Shown one piece after another: positions 1 through 7,041 of a stretch of 12,091 bases of DNA. The notes under the pieces were generated by a model. The model was not told where the DNA came from. It saw nothing but the letters and a program-made list of their open reading frames with translations, and ran no database searches. Where the stretch lies: the NCBI GenBank assembly GCA_937925565.1, contig CALALM010000335.1:1-12091 (forward strand), in the 5' to 3' direction. The stretch's first letter is position 1. Each line of letters starts with the position of its first letter. A program made the position numbers and the translations under genes. Source of the DNA: an uncultured Centipeda sp. Its GTDB lineage: Bacteria; Bacillota; Negativicutes; Selenomonadales; Selenomonadaceae.

Positions 1-1219
1 TAGCATGTTCCTTCAAGAGTGCAAGGAACTGCGGCTGGCTTGCGGGATACACGCTGAGCGGGAAATCGCCGAGAGAAGCCCCCTCTAAGGTATGCGCGGC
101 ATTCATGACATTCTCAAAGGTACCGCCGGCGCAGCCCGCAATGATCCCCTGATCGACACGGAATCGCCCGTCGATAATTTTCTTTTGCAGACCAAGGTCG
201 ATATTCTTGTTCGCAAAGAGTTCTTTTGACGTCCGTTCGACCTCGTGGAGAATGTCGGACAGATTCTCGTTGACTTCGTCAATCGTGTAGACATTGCTCG
301 GATGGAACGGCATAGCGATCATCGGACGAATTGCAGCGAGGTCGACAACCACAGCCCCCTCATAATAAGCTCCGACTCCAGGGCGCAGTTCCTTGTACGC
401 CTCGGGGCGCTTATGTGCTATAAGGAATTCCTGTGTCTTTACATCGGTAGACCAAATGGAAGAAAGACATGTTGTCTCAGTTGTCATAACATCAATGCCA
501 CTGCGGAAATCCATCGAGAGATTCGCAACACCCGGTCCAATGAACTCCATGACACGGTTCTTAACGTAGCCACAACCGAATACTTTGCCGATGATGGCAA
601 GCGCAATATCCTGTGGACCCACACCGGGACGCGGTGCGTTCTTTAGGTAAACCGCAATGACCTCAGGGCATTTCACATCATACGTATGCCGGAGGAGCTG
701 CTTGACCAGCTCACCGCCGCCCTCGCCAATCGCCATTGTGCCGAATGCGCCGTATCGCGTATGGCTGTCCGATCCAAGAATCATACGTCCACAGCCGGCC
801 TGCATTTCACGCATGAACTGATGAATGACAGCCTGATGCGGTGGAACGAAAATACCACCGAATTTCTTTGCCGCCGTCAAACCAAAAATATGGTCATCCT
901 CGTTGATCGTTCCCCCTACTGCACAAAGACTGTTATGGCAGTTTGTCAGTACGTAAGGAATGGGAAACTCCTTCAACCCGCTTGCCATTGCCGTCTGAAT
1001 GATGCCAACGAAGGTAATGTCGTGAGATGCAAGCGCATCGAACTTCAGTGCGAGACTTTCCATGTTTCCGCTCGTGTTATGCACTTCCAAAATGCGATAG
1101 GCGATCGTTTCCTTGCGTGCTGCCTGTTTATCCGTCATCCCGTGTGCGGCAGCTTCCTTTTCCGTCAGAAGTTGCCCATCTGCTGTCAGATATGCGCCTT
1201 GTTCATATAGTGTAATCAT
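1..1219 (-). CDS. Aconitase-superfamily hydratase (YbhJ-like), N-terminal part, cut by the left edge
   Basis: An uninterrupted minus-strand frame runs from ATG at 1219 to the left edge, giving 406 codons with no stop; the C-terminal half lies outside the window. The start is supported by a GGAGAG Shine-Dalgarno at 1231-1226. The protein begins [15 protein letters not shown]. Aconitase-family hallmarks are PPHQAVIHQ (126-134) and [20 protein letters not shown] (149-168), the latter corresponding to the GTDSHT active-site motif. The canonical aconitase GSCTN iron-sulphur motif is not seen; the nearest equivalent is AGCAGG (361-366). The closest family I recognise is the functionally unassigned hydratase group that includes E. 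coli YbhJ, not housekeeping AcnA/AcnB. It follows citG by 61 bases on the same strand without a terminator, suggesting co-transcription with citrate lyase and a tricarboxylate or related hydroxyacid substrate; this is inference. Sampled GC is lower than in the cit genes. Family call confident, substrate unknown. Confidence 0.85.
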   Translation of the reverse strand, partial: MITLYEQGAYLTADGQLLTEKEAAAHGMTDKQAARKETIAYRILEVHNTSGNMESLALKFDALASHDITFVGIIQTAMASGLKEFPIPYVLTNCHNSLCAVGGTINEDDHIFGLTAAKKFGGIFVPPHQAVIHQFMREMQAGCGRMILGSDSHTRYGAFGTMAIGEGGGELVKQLLRHTYDVKCPEVIAVYLKNAPRPGVGPQDIALAIIGKVFGCGYVKNRVMEFIGPGVANLSMDFRSGIDVMTTETTCLSSIWSTDVKTQEFLIAHKRPEAYKELRPGVGAYYEGAVVVDLAAIRPMIAMPFHPSNVYTIDEVNENLSDILHEVERTSKELFANKNIDLGLQKKIIDGRFRVDQGIIAGCAGGTFENVMNAAHTLEGASLGDFPLSVYPASQPQFLALLKEHA

Positions 1220-1225
1220 AGCCAG

Positions 1226-1231
1226 CTCTCC
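1226..1231 (-). promoter_or_regulatory. Ribosome binding site of the hydratase gene
   Basis: GGAGAG on the minus strand lies 6 bases before the ATG at 1219 and fixes the start. The surrounding 1220-1280 gap holds no convincing promoter: a TATTAT lies at 1250-1245 but has no acceptable -35 partner. It also shows no hairpin terminator, so read-through from citG is the simplest model. Confidence 0.75.
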
Positions 1232-1280
1232 ATCCAACAATTACATAATACTCAGACTCTGGTTGACCATTTTGTACTTC

Positions 1281-2129
1281 CTATAACCGCTCAATTTCGT
1301 ACAAAAAATATGTGACCGCAACGAGATCCGCCGAGCCGCCGGGGCTGACCCACGCGGCGATCAACTGCGCGTCAAAAGCCTCGACTGCTGCGCGTCCCGC
1401 CGCCGTCCCCATGCCCCCCAGCGTGAGGATGCGGGCGGCATCGCCCTGCACGCGATGAAGCATCGCAAGATCGTGACGACCGAGGATATTCGTGTCCATA
1501 TTGTGTGCCATAAGCACTAGGAGCACGTCAACGAGCACATCGTTCAACGGTATATGCGCCGCCCTGCGCGTGCGGTAGAGCGGCAGGGCATACTCCCGTA
1601 CGAGCGGGAATCCTGCCTCCGCCTCGCCGCGCACGCCCGTCAGACCGTACGCGAGATACGCTGCCTGCCCTTTCGTTGTGGGCACGGCATCCTTTGCGAG
1701 TGCTCCATAGTCCGCGCGGCAAAGTCCCGCGCAGATCGTTTTCGCCGCATCCAGAACCGCATCGGCGGTCAGCCGCCCGCCATGCGCCATGAGCCACCCA
1801 GCCGCACCGAGCAAAACGCCAAAGCTGAACACCGCACCCTTGTGCGTATTCACGCCCTGCGTGCGTGCATACATGGCGACCTCTGCACGACATCCGATCG
1901 GACGCAGCAGCGCGAGTAGGGTATCGAGGTGCTCATGCCCCGCACCCGCACGCGCGAATTCCGCAAAATACGGAGCAAGCGCCGCCGCCGATGCCTGAAA
2001 GGTGAAGAAGTCCATATCGTCGTGCGCCCCATTGTTCGCACGATCGACAAGCCCCGGCTTCGGCGTTGCCGCCACCTCGACAAGCAGAGCCTCCACGGCA
2101 AGCGCGGCAATGTGATCCACGCCCTTCAT
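1281..2129 (-). CDS. citG: Triphosphoribosyl-dephospho-CoA synthase CitG
   Basis: CitG condenses ATP with dephospho-CoA to form 2'-(5''-triphosphoribosyl)-3'-dephospho-CoA, the precursor of the citrate lyase prosthetic group. The 282-residue protein shows family blocks in order: PKPGLVDRANNGAHDDMD (23-40), QGVNTHKGA (91-99), TTKGQ (151-155), MAHNMDTNILGRHD (207-220) and a C-terminal WVSPGGSADLVAVTYFL (260-276). Length is normal for stand-alone CitG, which is distinct from the CitX-CitG fusions of some species. I chose ATG 2129, preceded by GGATGGG at a workable distance. A TTG at 2153 overlaps the citF stop as TTGA and would add eight residues, but it has no good ribosome site. Fourth gene of the citDEFG cluster, so close to citF that translational coupling is likely. 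Its partner CitX is on the opposite strand at 7042. Confidence 0.95.
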   Translation of the reverse strand: MKGVDHIAALAVEALLVEVAATPKPGLVDRANNGAHDDMDFFTFQASAAALAPYFAEFARAGAGHEHLDTLLALLRPIGCRAEVAMYARTQGVNTHKGAVFSFGVLLGAAGWLMAHGGRLTADAVLDAAKTICAGLCRADYGALAKDAVPTTKGQAAYLAYGLTGVRGEAEAGFPLVREYALPLYRTRRAAHIPLNDVLVDVLLVLMAHNMDTNILGRHDLAMLHRVQGDAARILTLGGMGTAAGRAAVEAFDAQLIAAWVSPGGSADLVAVTYFLYEIERL

Positions 2130-2149
2130 ATTCCCATCCAATACCGTAT

Positions 2150-3709
2150 TCAAAGCACGAGCAGTTTGATCTTGCGTACGACATCGAGAATCGTACCGTC
2201 ACGCGCCTCCAGAACGGCGATCACCTGATCCTCCCATTCGAGTTCGTCCGGCTCACCCACGAGGCTGTACGCCTTCTCTTGGAGCGCCTCGATCGTCGTA
2301 TGGGCAATCCCCGCCGCGTCGAGACACGCGATCAGATCCCTGCGCGCGGGATTGACGGCGATGCCGTAGTCCGTCACGAGCACATCCACACAGTCCCCCG
2401 GCGTCGTCACGGTGACGACCTTCTTGCAGACCGTTGCCATGCGCCCGCGCACGAGCGGCGTGACAATGATACAGCACTTGCTCCCCGCCGCCGTGTCCGG
2501 ATGCCCGCCCGGCGCACCGCGCAGCACGCCGTCCGAGCCGGTCAGCACGTTGACGTTAAAATCCGTGTCAATCTCCAGCGCCGCAAGCACGACGAAGTCG
2601 AGCTTGTTGACGTATGCGCCCTTGTTCGCAGGATTCGCATACTCGCTCGTGGAGATCTCAAGATGCTTGTCGGGATGCGCCGCGAGATGCGCAATCGCCT
2701 TTGTGTCGAAATCCTGCGTATCGAGCAGCTTGCGCACAAGCCCCTTGTCCATGAGGTCGCAGATATTGCCGCCCATGCCGCCGAGCGCGAAGCCCATCAC
2801 AATCCCCCGCTCGCGCATATAGTCCTCAAGGTAGCGGTTGACCGCGAGCGACGGGCCGCCGACGCCCGTCTGGAACGAGAAGCCGTCCTTAAAGTACGGC
2901 GTCGCCGCCATGATCTTGGCGCAGTTCTCCGCCATCATGAGGTTGCGCGGATCCTCGGTGACGCGCGCCTCCTTCGTGCCGATCTTCTTCGGATCGCCGA
3001 TCTCATCCACAACGACAACATAGTCCACGTCGATCGACGGAATGGCGGCGGGACTGTTCGGGAACGGGACGAGCGTGTCCGTCACCACGACGACATTGTT
3101 GGCATAGCGCGAGTCTGCGACGGCATAGCCGAGCGTACCGCAGTTGTTCCTGCCGCCCGTACCATTCGCATTGCCGTAGTCGTCTGCCGCCGACGCCGCG
3201 ATAAACGTGATGTCGATGGAGAGTTCCCCCGTTTCGATGGCACGCGGCCGTCCGCCGTGGCTGCGGATAATCGCGGGCGTTTTCAGTTTCCCCGCCGAGA
3301 TGACCTCACCGATGCGTCCGCGCACCCCCGAGGACTGGACGCCGATGATCTTGCCCTCCTCGATATAGTCCGCAAGGAGATCCTGTGCGCTGCCGAGGGA
3401 GGTCGTCGCAACCGTCAGATCCTTCAGCCCCATCTCCTCGACGAGCACCTTCATAACCATGCTCGTCACATAGTCGCCGTTGCGAAAGGCATGATGGAAG
3501 GAGACCGTCATGCCGTCATGCGCGCCGCATTTCTCGCACGCCTCACGGATCGAGCCGACCACCTTCGACGCCTGCGGCTTCTCTGCGCGTCGTACGGTCG
3601 CTCCCGCCTTTTTATAGGGCTTGCCGTCCATATAGAATTTGCCCTGATAGACCTCCTTGCCCCCTGTGAGGAGGTCATCGGGAATCTCTCTGCCCACTGC
3701 ATTTTTCAT
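2150..3709 (-). CDS. citF: Citrate lyase alpha subunit (acetyl-ACP:citrate ACP-transferase) CitF
   Basis: The alpha subunit transfers the acyl-carrier thiol from acetate to citrate, giving citryl-CitD and free acetate, in the cytoplasmic citrate lyase complex. The 519-residue product has the normal family length. Visible conserved blocks are FHHAFRNGD (71-79), GVQSSGVRGRIGE (123-135), GVGGPSLAV (282-290), GSDGVLRGAPGGHPDTAAG (391-409) and VTDYGIAVNP (445-454), the layout of a CoA-transferase with two related halves. The frame stays open upstream to 3763, but ATG 3709 (MKNAVGREIP) is chosen because the extra 18 residues lie within the end of citE and AGGGGGTG sits just before ATG 3709. Spacing to the citE stop is 16 bases, and the TGA stop overlaps the alternative TTG of citG. 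No lesion seen. Confidence 0.97.
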   Translation of the reverse strand: MKNAVGREIPDDLLTGGKEVYQGKFYMDGKPYKKAGATVRRAEKPQASKVVGSIREACEKCGAHDGMTVSFHHAFRNGDYVTSMVMKVLVEEMGLKDLTVATTSLGSAQDLLADYIEEGKIIGVQSSGVRGRIGEVISAGKLKTPAIIRSHGGRPRAIETGELSIDITFIAASAADDYGNANGTGGRNNCGTLGYAVADSRYANNVVVVTDTLVPFPNSPAAIPSIDVDYVVVVDEIGDPKKIGTKEARVTEDPRNLMMAENCAKIMAATPYFKDGFSFQTGVGGPSLAVNRYLEDYMRERGIVMGFALGGMGGNICDLMDKGLVRKLLDTQDFDTKAIAHLAAHPDKHLEISTSEYANPANKGAYVNKLDFVVLAALEIDTDFNVNVLTGSDGVLRGAPGGHPDTAAGSKCCIIVTPLVRGRMATVCKKVVTVTTPGDCVDVLVTDYGIAVNPARRDLIACLDAAGIAHTTIEALQEKAYSLVGEPDELEWEDQVIAVLEARDGTILDVVRKIKLLVL

Positions 3710-3725
3710 ATCACTGCACCCCCTT

Positions 3726-4637
3726 TTACAAATCCCCGTGGTAGACACCGCACGCCTTCGCAATGGCGAGTATGCGCTGCGCGTCCTCGATAAAGGCGAT
3801 GTCGACCATCTTGCCGTTCACCGTGTAGACACCGACGCCCAGCTTCGACTGCTCCTCGTAGCTGCGCACATAGAGTTCCGCCGTTGCGATCTCCTTCTCC
3901 GTCGGGGCAAAGGTCTTGTGCACGTACGCAATCTGGCGCGGGTTGATGAGGCTCTTTCCGTCAAAGCCCATCGCGTGATCGAGTTCCACCTCCGCGCGAA
4001 AGCCCTCCTCATCGTCGAGCGCGGTGAACACCGTGTCAAAGCACTGAATGCCCGCCTCACGCGCCGCGAGCAGCATGAGGCTGCGCGCCGTATTGATCTC
4101 GATGCCGCTGCGCTCGGGGCGGACGTGCATGCTCTTGCGGAAATCGCCGCCCGAGATCGCCACGCCGAGCATACGCTCCGATACCTGACAGATCTCGCGC
4201 GCATTCAGAATCCCCTTCGGGCTTTCGAGTGCCGCCATGAGCAGCGTCCGCCCCTCCTCGACGCCGAACTCCTTCTCCGCTGCGAGCACGTGATCCTCGA
4301 TCAGCCGCACATCGTCCGCACTCTCGCATTTTGCGATGCGCACGCCGTCCGCACCACCCGCGACGCAGACGCGCACATCCTCCTGCCAATGCGGCGTATC
4401 AAGCCCGTTGATGCGTACAATGACCTCGGTATCACCATAGTCGATGCTCTTCAGCGCATGATAGAGAGAGAACCGTGCCGCATCCTTCTGGTTCTCCGCC
4501 ACGGCATCCTCAAGATCGAGCATGATGCTGTCGACGCCGTAGATATACGCGTCCTTGATGAGTCCCGGCCGCTGCGCATTCATGAACATCATCGTGCGGC
4601 GCAGACGGAACCGCTCCGGTCTGGGTCTTGGAATCAT
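3726..4637 (-). CDS. citE: Citrate lyase beta subunit (citryl-ACP lyase) CitE
   Basis: CitE cleaves citryl-CitD to oxaloacetate and acetyl-CitD, a Mg-dependent step in the HpcH/HpaI aldolase fold. The protein has 303 residues, about the normal length. Seen are LRRTMMF (12-18), DSIMLDLEDAV (36-46), VRINGLDT (74-81), AALESPKG (135-142, with the expected metal-ligand Glu138), FDTVFTALDDEEGF (200-213) and GFDGKSLINPRQI (224-236). Oddities: the usual (S/G)AED(Y/F) motif reads ISGGDF (161-166), keeping Asp165 but replacing the preceding Glu with Gly, and the region after LRRTMMF is also unlike typical CitE. ATG 4637 overlaps the citD stop as ATGA and has GGAGGTG just upstream inside citD. The frame is open further upstream, but that part is antisense-free citD coding sequence in another frame. 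Position between citD and citF makes the assignment secure. Confidence 0.95.
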   Translation of the reverse strand: MIPRPRPERFRLRRTMMFMNAQRPGLIKDAYIYGVDSIMLDLEDAVAENQKDAARFSLYHALKSIDYGDTEVIVRINGLDTPHWQEDVRVCVAGGADGVRIAKCESADDVRLIEDHVLAAEKEFGVEEGRTLLMAALESPKGILNAREICQVSERMLGVAISGGDFRKSMHVRPERSGIEINTARSLMLLAAREAGIQCFDTVFTALDDEEGFRAEVELDHAMGFDGKSLINPRQIAYVHKTFAPTEKEIATAELYVRSYEEQSKLGVGVYTVNGKMVDIAFIEDAQRILAIAKACGVYHGDL

Positions 4638-4936
4638 TGAATCACACCTCCCCACGGAACATTCTGATCCGATACACCCGCACTGCGGAAGACCGCACAC
4701 TCCACACGCGCGCGGATCGTGCAGTCCAGTGCGCCCTTGTCCACCACCTGCACACGCGCGGACGAAACGCCGAGGCGTTCCAGCGTTTCGAGCACGGTCT
4801 TTTGGATGGCGCGGCCGTACTGGTTCATGACGCTGCTCTCCAGATGAAGCTCGATGCCGCCCGTGCCCGGCTCGACCGTGACTTGCGCGTCGCTGGACTC
4901 CAACGTCCCCGCCATCGCCATTTTTTCGATCTGCAT
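4634..4936 (-). CDS. citD: Citrate lyase gamma subunit (acyl carrier protein) CitD
   Basis: CitD is the small carrier that holds the phosphoribosyl-dephospho-CoA arm and moves acetyl and citryl groups between CitF and CitE. The product is 100 residues, typical of the family. The N-terminal AGTLESSD (9-16) is the modification motif, and Ser14 corresponds to the serine known to carry the prosthetic group. LHLESSVMNQYG (31-42) is a second recognisable block. ATG 4936 follows a strong ribosome site, TAGGAGGAAG at 4950-4941. It is the first gene of the minus-strand cluster, directly downstream of the promoter at 4998-4969, and its TGA overlaps the citE ATG, so the two subunits are probably translationally coupled. 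Confidence 0.95.
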   Translation of the reverse strand: MQIEKMAMAGTLESSDAQVTVEPGTGGIELHLESSVMNQYGRAIQKTVLETLERLGVSSARVQVVDKGALDCTIRARVECAVFRSAGVSDQNVPWGGVIQ

Positions 4937-4941
4937 AACGC

Positions 4942-4951
4942 TTCCTCCTAA
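4942..4951 (-). promoter_or_regulatory. Strong ribosome binding site of citD
   Basis: The minus strand reads TAGGAGGAAG over about 4950-4941, near-perfect complementarity to the 16S 3' end, five to six bases before ATG 4936. It contrasts with the G-only site in front of the divergent regulator gene. Confidence 0.8.
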
Positions 4952-4957
4952 CTTTCA

Positions 4958-4973
4958 ATTATGGTACCATAAT
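4958..4973. promoter_or_regulatory. Perfect 16-base palindrome at the citD promoter, candidate operator
   Basis: ATTATGGTACCATAAT is perfectly self-complementary and contains the T-N11-A spacing typical of LysR-type binding sites. It overlaps the predicted -10 and start of the citD promoter, a position that would fit repression or an activation-type site. The core ATGGTA recurs at 5078-5083, overlapping the -10 of the divergent promoter. Binding by the adjacent LysR protein is inferred. Confidence 0.55.
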
Positions 4974-4998
4974 AACAGGAAGATGGATTCTATGTAAA
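4969..4998 (-). promoter_or_regulatory. Predicted sigma70-type promoter of the citDEFG operon
   Basis: On the minus strand, TTTACA (4998-4993, five of six matches to TTGACA) is followed after 18 bases by TATTAT (4974-4969). The expected start is near 4962, leaving a leader of about 25 bases before citD. The -10 overlaps the palindrome at 4958-4973. Prediction from sequence only. Confidence 0.6.
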
Positions 4999-5021
4999 TG
5001 CACTCATTTTTCCACCCATGC

Positions 5022-5038
5022 CATTCCAAAAAGGAATG
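5022..5038. promoter_or_regulatory. Inverted repeat midway between divergent promoters, candidate LysR recognition site
   Basis: CATTCC and GGAATG flank an AAAAA spacer, and the repeat includes one T-N11-A pair (T5024/A5036). Its centre, 5030, is about 64-68 bases upstream of both predicted transcription starts (near 4962 and 5094), the usual place for a LysR-type recognition site. It could therefore serve both directions. No binding evidence. Confidence 0.5.
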
Positions 5039-5078
5039 TTAGTCTTGCGTTTTTCAATCGTAAAAGTGATGATAGTCA

Positions 5079-5087
5079 TGGTATAAT
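5079..5087 (+). promoter_or_regulatory. Predicted extended -10 promoter of the lysR-citC-citX operon
   Basis: TGGTATAAT combines a consensus TATAAT (5082-5087) with an upstream TG, an extended -10. No good -35 lies at 16-18 bases, which fits extended -10 or activator-dependent promoters. The expected start is near 5094, about 30 bases before ATG 5125. Confidence 0.6.
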
Positions 5088-5108
5088 AAACGCATCGTAT
5101 TCTCTGAT

Positions 5109-5118
5109 GGGGGGGGGG
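5109..5118 (+). repeat. Ten-G homopolymer at the start of the regulator gene
   Basis: Ten consecutive G, followed by AAGCCG and ATG 5125. The run occupies the ribosome-site position of the preferred start. It also lies inside the frame of the alternative ATG 5107, where it encodes glycines. Such tracts are prone to slipped-strand length change, and also to sequencing error. Confidence 0.9.
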
Positions 5119-5124
5119 AAGCCG

Positions 5125-5997
5125 ATGGATACGCAGGATATTCAGCTGCTCATGACGCTGCACCGCACAAGCAATATCACGCGCACAGCAGAGGAGCTCT
5201 ATACGACGCAGTCCTCGGTGTCAAAACGCATCCGCCAGCTCGAAAAGGAGCTTGGCATCATCCTTGTCCTGCGCTCGCGCCTCGGCATCCAGTTCACCCC
5301 CGCAGGTGAAATCGTGCTGCGCCACATCAGGGCGATCACGCGCGAGCTCACATCGATGAATCAGGAACTCAACGACACGCAGGGCATTATCTCCGGCACG
5401 CTGCGTATCGGTGTGTCGATCAACTACGCGATGTACCGTCTGCCGCCCATCCTCCGACGCTATCAGGAATGTTACCCGCTCGTACATACACAGACAATCA
5501 TCGAGGTCAGCCAGAAGATCTACTCCATGTTCATCGCGGGACAGATGGAGCTTGCCGTCGTGCGCGGCGAATACTCGGACTGGGATGGGCCGCGCATGCT
5601 CTTGGGTCGCGAACCGATCTGCGTCATTACCTGCCGCGCCCACGAACATCTGCCGCTGGACGAACTGCCGCAGGTCATCCGCAAGGCGGACACGGAGATG
5701 GAGCGCGACACGGCGCTCTGGCGCAGAGAGCACAAGATCCCCACGGCAAAGAATCAAGTCTTTGCGAACAGCACCGCTACCTGCATCGAGATGGTGCGGC
5801 AGGGACTCGGTTGGGGCATCGTGCCCGAGATCTGCCTTGCGCACTTCGATGGCTGCATCCGTCCCATGCGCTTTGCAGACGGACGTCCGCTCAGGCGCTC
5901 CACCTATCTCCTCTACACGGAGCAGACCGCCGCCCTGCCGCAAATTCGCGCCTTTATCGACCTGCTTGCCGAAACGAAGGAGAACCAGAACCTATGA
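5125..5997 (+). CDS. LysR-type transcriptional regulator, probable regulator of the citrate lyase genes
   Basis: A 290-residue LysR-family protein of normal length. The N-terminal winged helix-turn-helix shows the usual pattern: LLMTLHRTSNITRTAEELYT (8-27) then TQSSVSKRIRQLEKELG (28-44), FTPAGE (57-62), then a linker helix. The co-inducer-binding domain starts near GTLRIGVSINYA (91-102) and includes MELAVVRGEY (141-150) and a late MVRQGLGWGIVPE (223-235). ATG 5125 is preferred because MDTQDIQLL aligns with usual LysR N-termini. ATG 5107 would add six residues (MGGGKP), only about 13 bases after the predicted transcript start and without its own ribosome site. The gene is divergent from citDEFG and overlaps citC by ATGA. 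A role as citrate-responsive activator, acting through the repeats at 5022-5038 and 4958-4973, is inferred. The ligand is not determinable from sequence. Confidence 0.93.
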   Translation: MDTQDIQLLMTLHRTSNITRTAEELYTTQSSVSKRIRQLEKELGIILVLRSRLGIQFTPAGEIVLRHIRAITRELTSMNQELNDTQGIISGTLRIGVSINYAMYRLPPILRRYQECYPLVHTQTIIEVSQKIYSMFIAGQMELAVVRGEYSDWDGPRMLLGREPICVITCRAHEHLPLDELPQVIRKADTEMERDTALWRREHKIPTAKNQVFANSTATCIEMVRQGLGWGIVPEICLAHFDGCIRPMRFADGRPLRRSTYLLYTEQTAALPQIRAFIDLLAETKENQNL

Positions 5998-7031
5998 TCA
6001 CGACCATCTATCCATCCGACCGCACGGGCATGGAACGCGTGCGTGCCTTACTCGAAAAGGAAGACCTGCGCATGGACGCAAACCTCGACTACACCTGCGC
6101 CATCCTTGACAAGGCTTACAACCCCATCGCGACAGGCAGCTGCTGTGGAAACACGCTGCGCTGCTTCGCCGTTGACAGTGCACATCAGGGCGAGGGGCTG
6201 CTGAACGAAGTCCTCTCCCATCTCATGACGGTGCAGCAGGAGCGCGGGAACGCCGCCGTCTTCCTCTATACGAAGGGCAGCTCCGTCCGCTTCTTCCGCG
6301 ACCTCGGCTTCCATGAGATTACCCGTGTCTCGGACACGATCGTCTTTCTCGAAAATCGCCGCTGGGGATTTTCCGACTATCTGAGCGCATTGCAGCGCGA
6401 AAGTCCCGCAAACGCAAAAAACACGGCGGCAGTTGTGATGAATGCGAATCCGTTTACCCTCGGACACCTCTATCTCGTAGAGCAGGCCGCTGCGGAAAAC
6501 GAATGGCTACATCTCTTTATCGTGAGCGAGGATGCGAGCCTCTTTCCCTTCGCTGTGCGGGAACGCCTCATACGCGAGGGAACGGCGCATCTCAAAAACA
6601 TTGTCTATCATCGGACGGGTCCCTACATCATCAGTCAGGCGACCTTCCCCAGTTATTTCCAAAAGGACGAGGATACTGTTATCCTGAGTCACGCACAGCT
6701 CGATATCGCCGTGTTCTCGCGCATCGCACAGGCACTCTCCATCGCACGGCGCTACGTCGGTGCGGAGGAGGCGAGCCGCGTCACACGCCTCTACAACGAA
6801 ACAATGTTGAAGGAACTCCCGCGCACAGGCATTGCGTGCAGGATCATCCCACGCAAGGAACACGCGGGCGTGCCGATCAGCGCCTCCACCGTGCGGCGCG
6901 CGATAAAGTTCGGCGACATGGATGCTCTTCCCTCCCTCGTGCCGCCCACAACGCTCGCCTTCCTCCAAAGTGAGGAGAGTGCTGCCATTCGCCGAAAGAT
7001 TGCAGAGACGACAGATGTCGTCCACTACTAA
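5994..7031 (+). CDS. citC: [Citrate (pro-3S)-lyase] ligase CitC
   Basis: CitC activates citrate lyase by ATP-dependent acetylation of the thiol on the CitD prosthetic group, using acetate and releasing AMP and pyrophosphate. The 345-residue protein shows the two-part family architecture. An N-terminal GNAT-like domain (about 1-135) carries QGEGLL at 65-70. A nucleotidylyltransferase domain follows, with NANPFTLGH (150-158) in the role of the HIGH motif, RRYVGAEE (252-259) and GVPISAS (292-298) as the ISxST-type motif. Start at ATG 5994 is set by the ATGA overlap with the lysR stop and by AAGGAGA at 5977-5983. The frame is open upstream to 5469, but that part is a shadow of lysR. citX follows after ten bases, making a three-gene transcript lysR-citC-citX. 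No damage to key motifs. Confidence 0.96.
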   Translation: MITTIYPSDRTGMERVRALLEKEDLRMDANLDYTCAILDKAYNPIATGSCCGNTLRCFAVDSAHQGEGLLNEVLSHLMTVQQERGNAAVFLYTKGSSVRFFRDLGFHEITRVSDTIVFLENRRWGFSDYLSALQRESPANAKNTAAVVMNANPFTLGHLYLVEQAAAENEWLHLFIVSEDASLFPFAVRERLIREGTAHLKNIVYHRTGPYIISQATFPSYFQKDEDTVILSHAQLDIAVFSRIAQALSIARRYVGAEEASRVTRLYNETMLKELPRTGIACRIIPRKEHAGVPISASTVRRAIKFGDMDALPSLVPPTTLAFLQSEESAAIRRKIAETTDVVHY

Positions 7032-7037
7032 AGGAGG
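7031..7037 (+). promoter_or_regulatory. Ribosome binding site of citX
   Basis: AAGGAGG overlaps the last base of the citC stop codon and lies four bases before ATG 7042. It decides the start of citX, because the frame is open for about 40 codons upstream within citC. Confidence 0.8.
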
Positions 7038-7041
7038 CATT

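Noticed and set aside
245..1215. Plus-strand open frames (245-646, 686-1210, 1027-1215) in the left region
   Set aside because: They are antisense to one continuous minus-strand hydratase frame that runs from 1219 off the edge and contains clear aconitase-family motifs.
1..1219. Possible pseudogene, because no closed minus-strand frame spans this region
   Set aside because: Direct translation from ATG 1219 gives 406 codons without any stop or frameshift; the frame is only unclosed because the window ends.
2066..3793. 575-codon plus-strand open frame opposite citF
   Set aside because: It is a shadow of GC-rich citF coding sequence. The product is His/Arg/Asp-rich with no domain, and the minus-strand CitF is unambiguous over its full length.
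3657..4640. 327-codon plus-strand open frame opposite citE
   Set aside because: Shadow of citE caused by the absence of stop-complement codons; no recognisable domain and no ribosome site.
5069..5079. ATGATAGTCAT mini inverted repeat upstream of the lysR -10
   Set aside because: Only four base pairs per arm; it could occur by chance and does not by itself support an operator.
5469..5993. N-terminal extension of the citC frame inside lysR
   Set aside because: The extension is low-complexity His/Arg/Ala-rich sequence in another frame of lysR. ATG 5994, with an ATGA overlap and AAGGAGA before it, is the true start.
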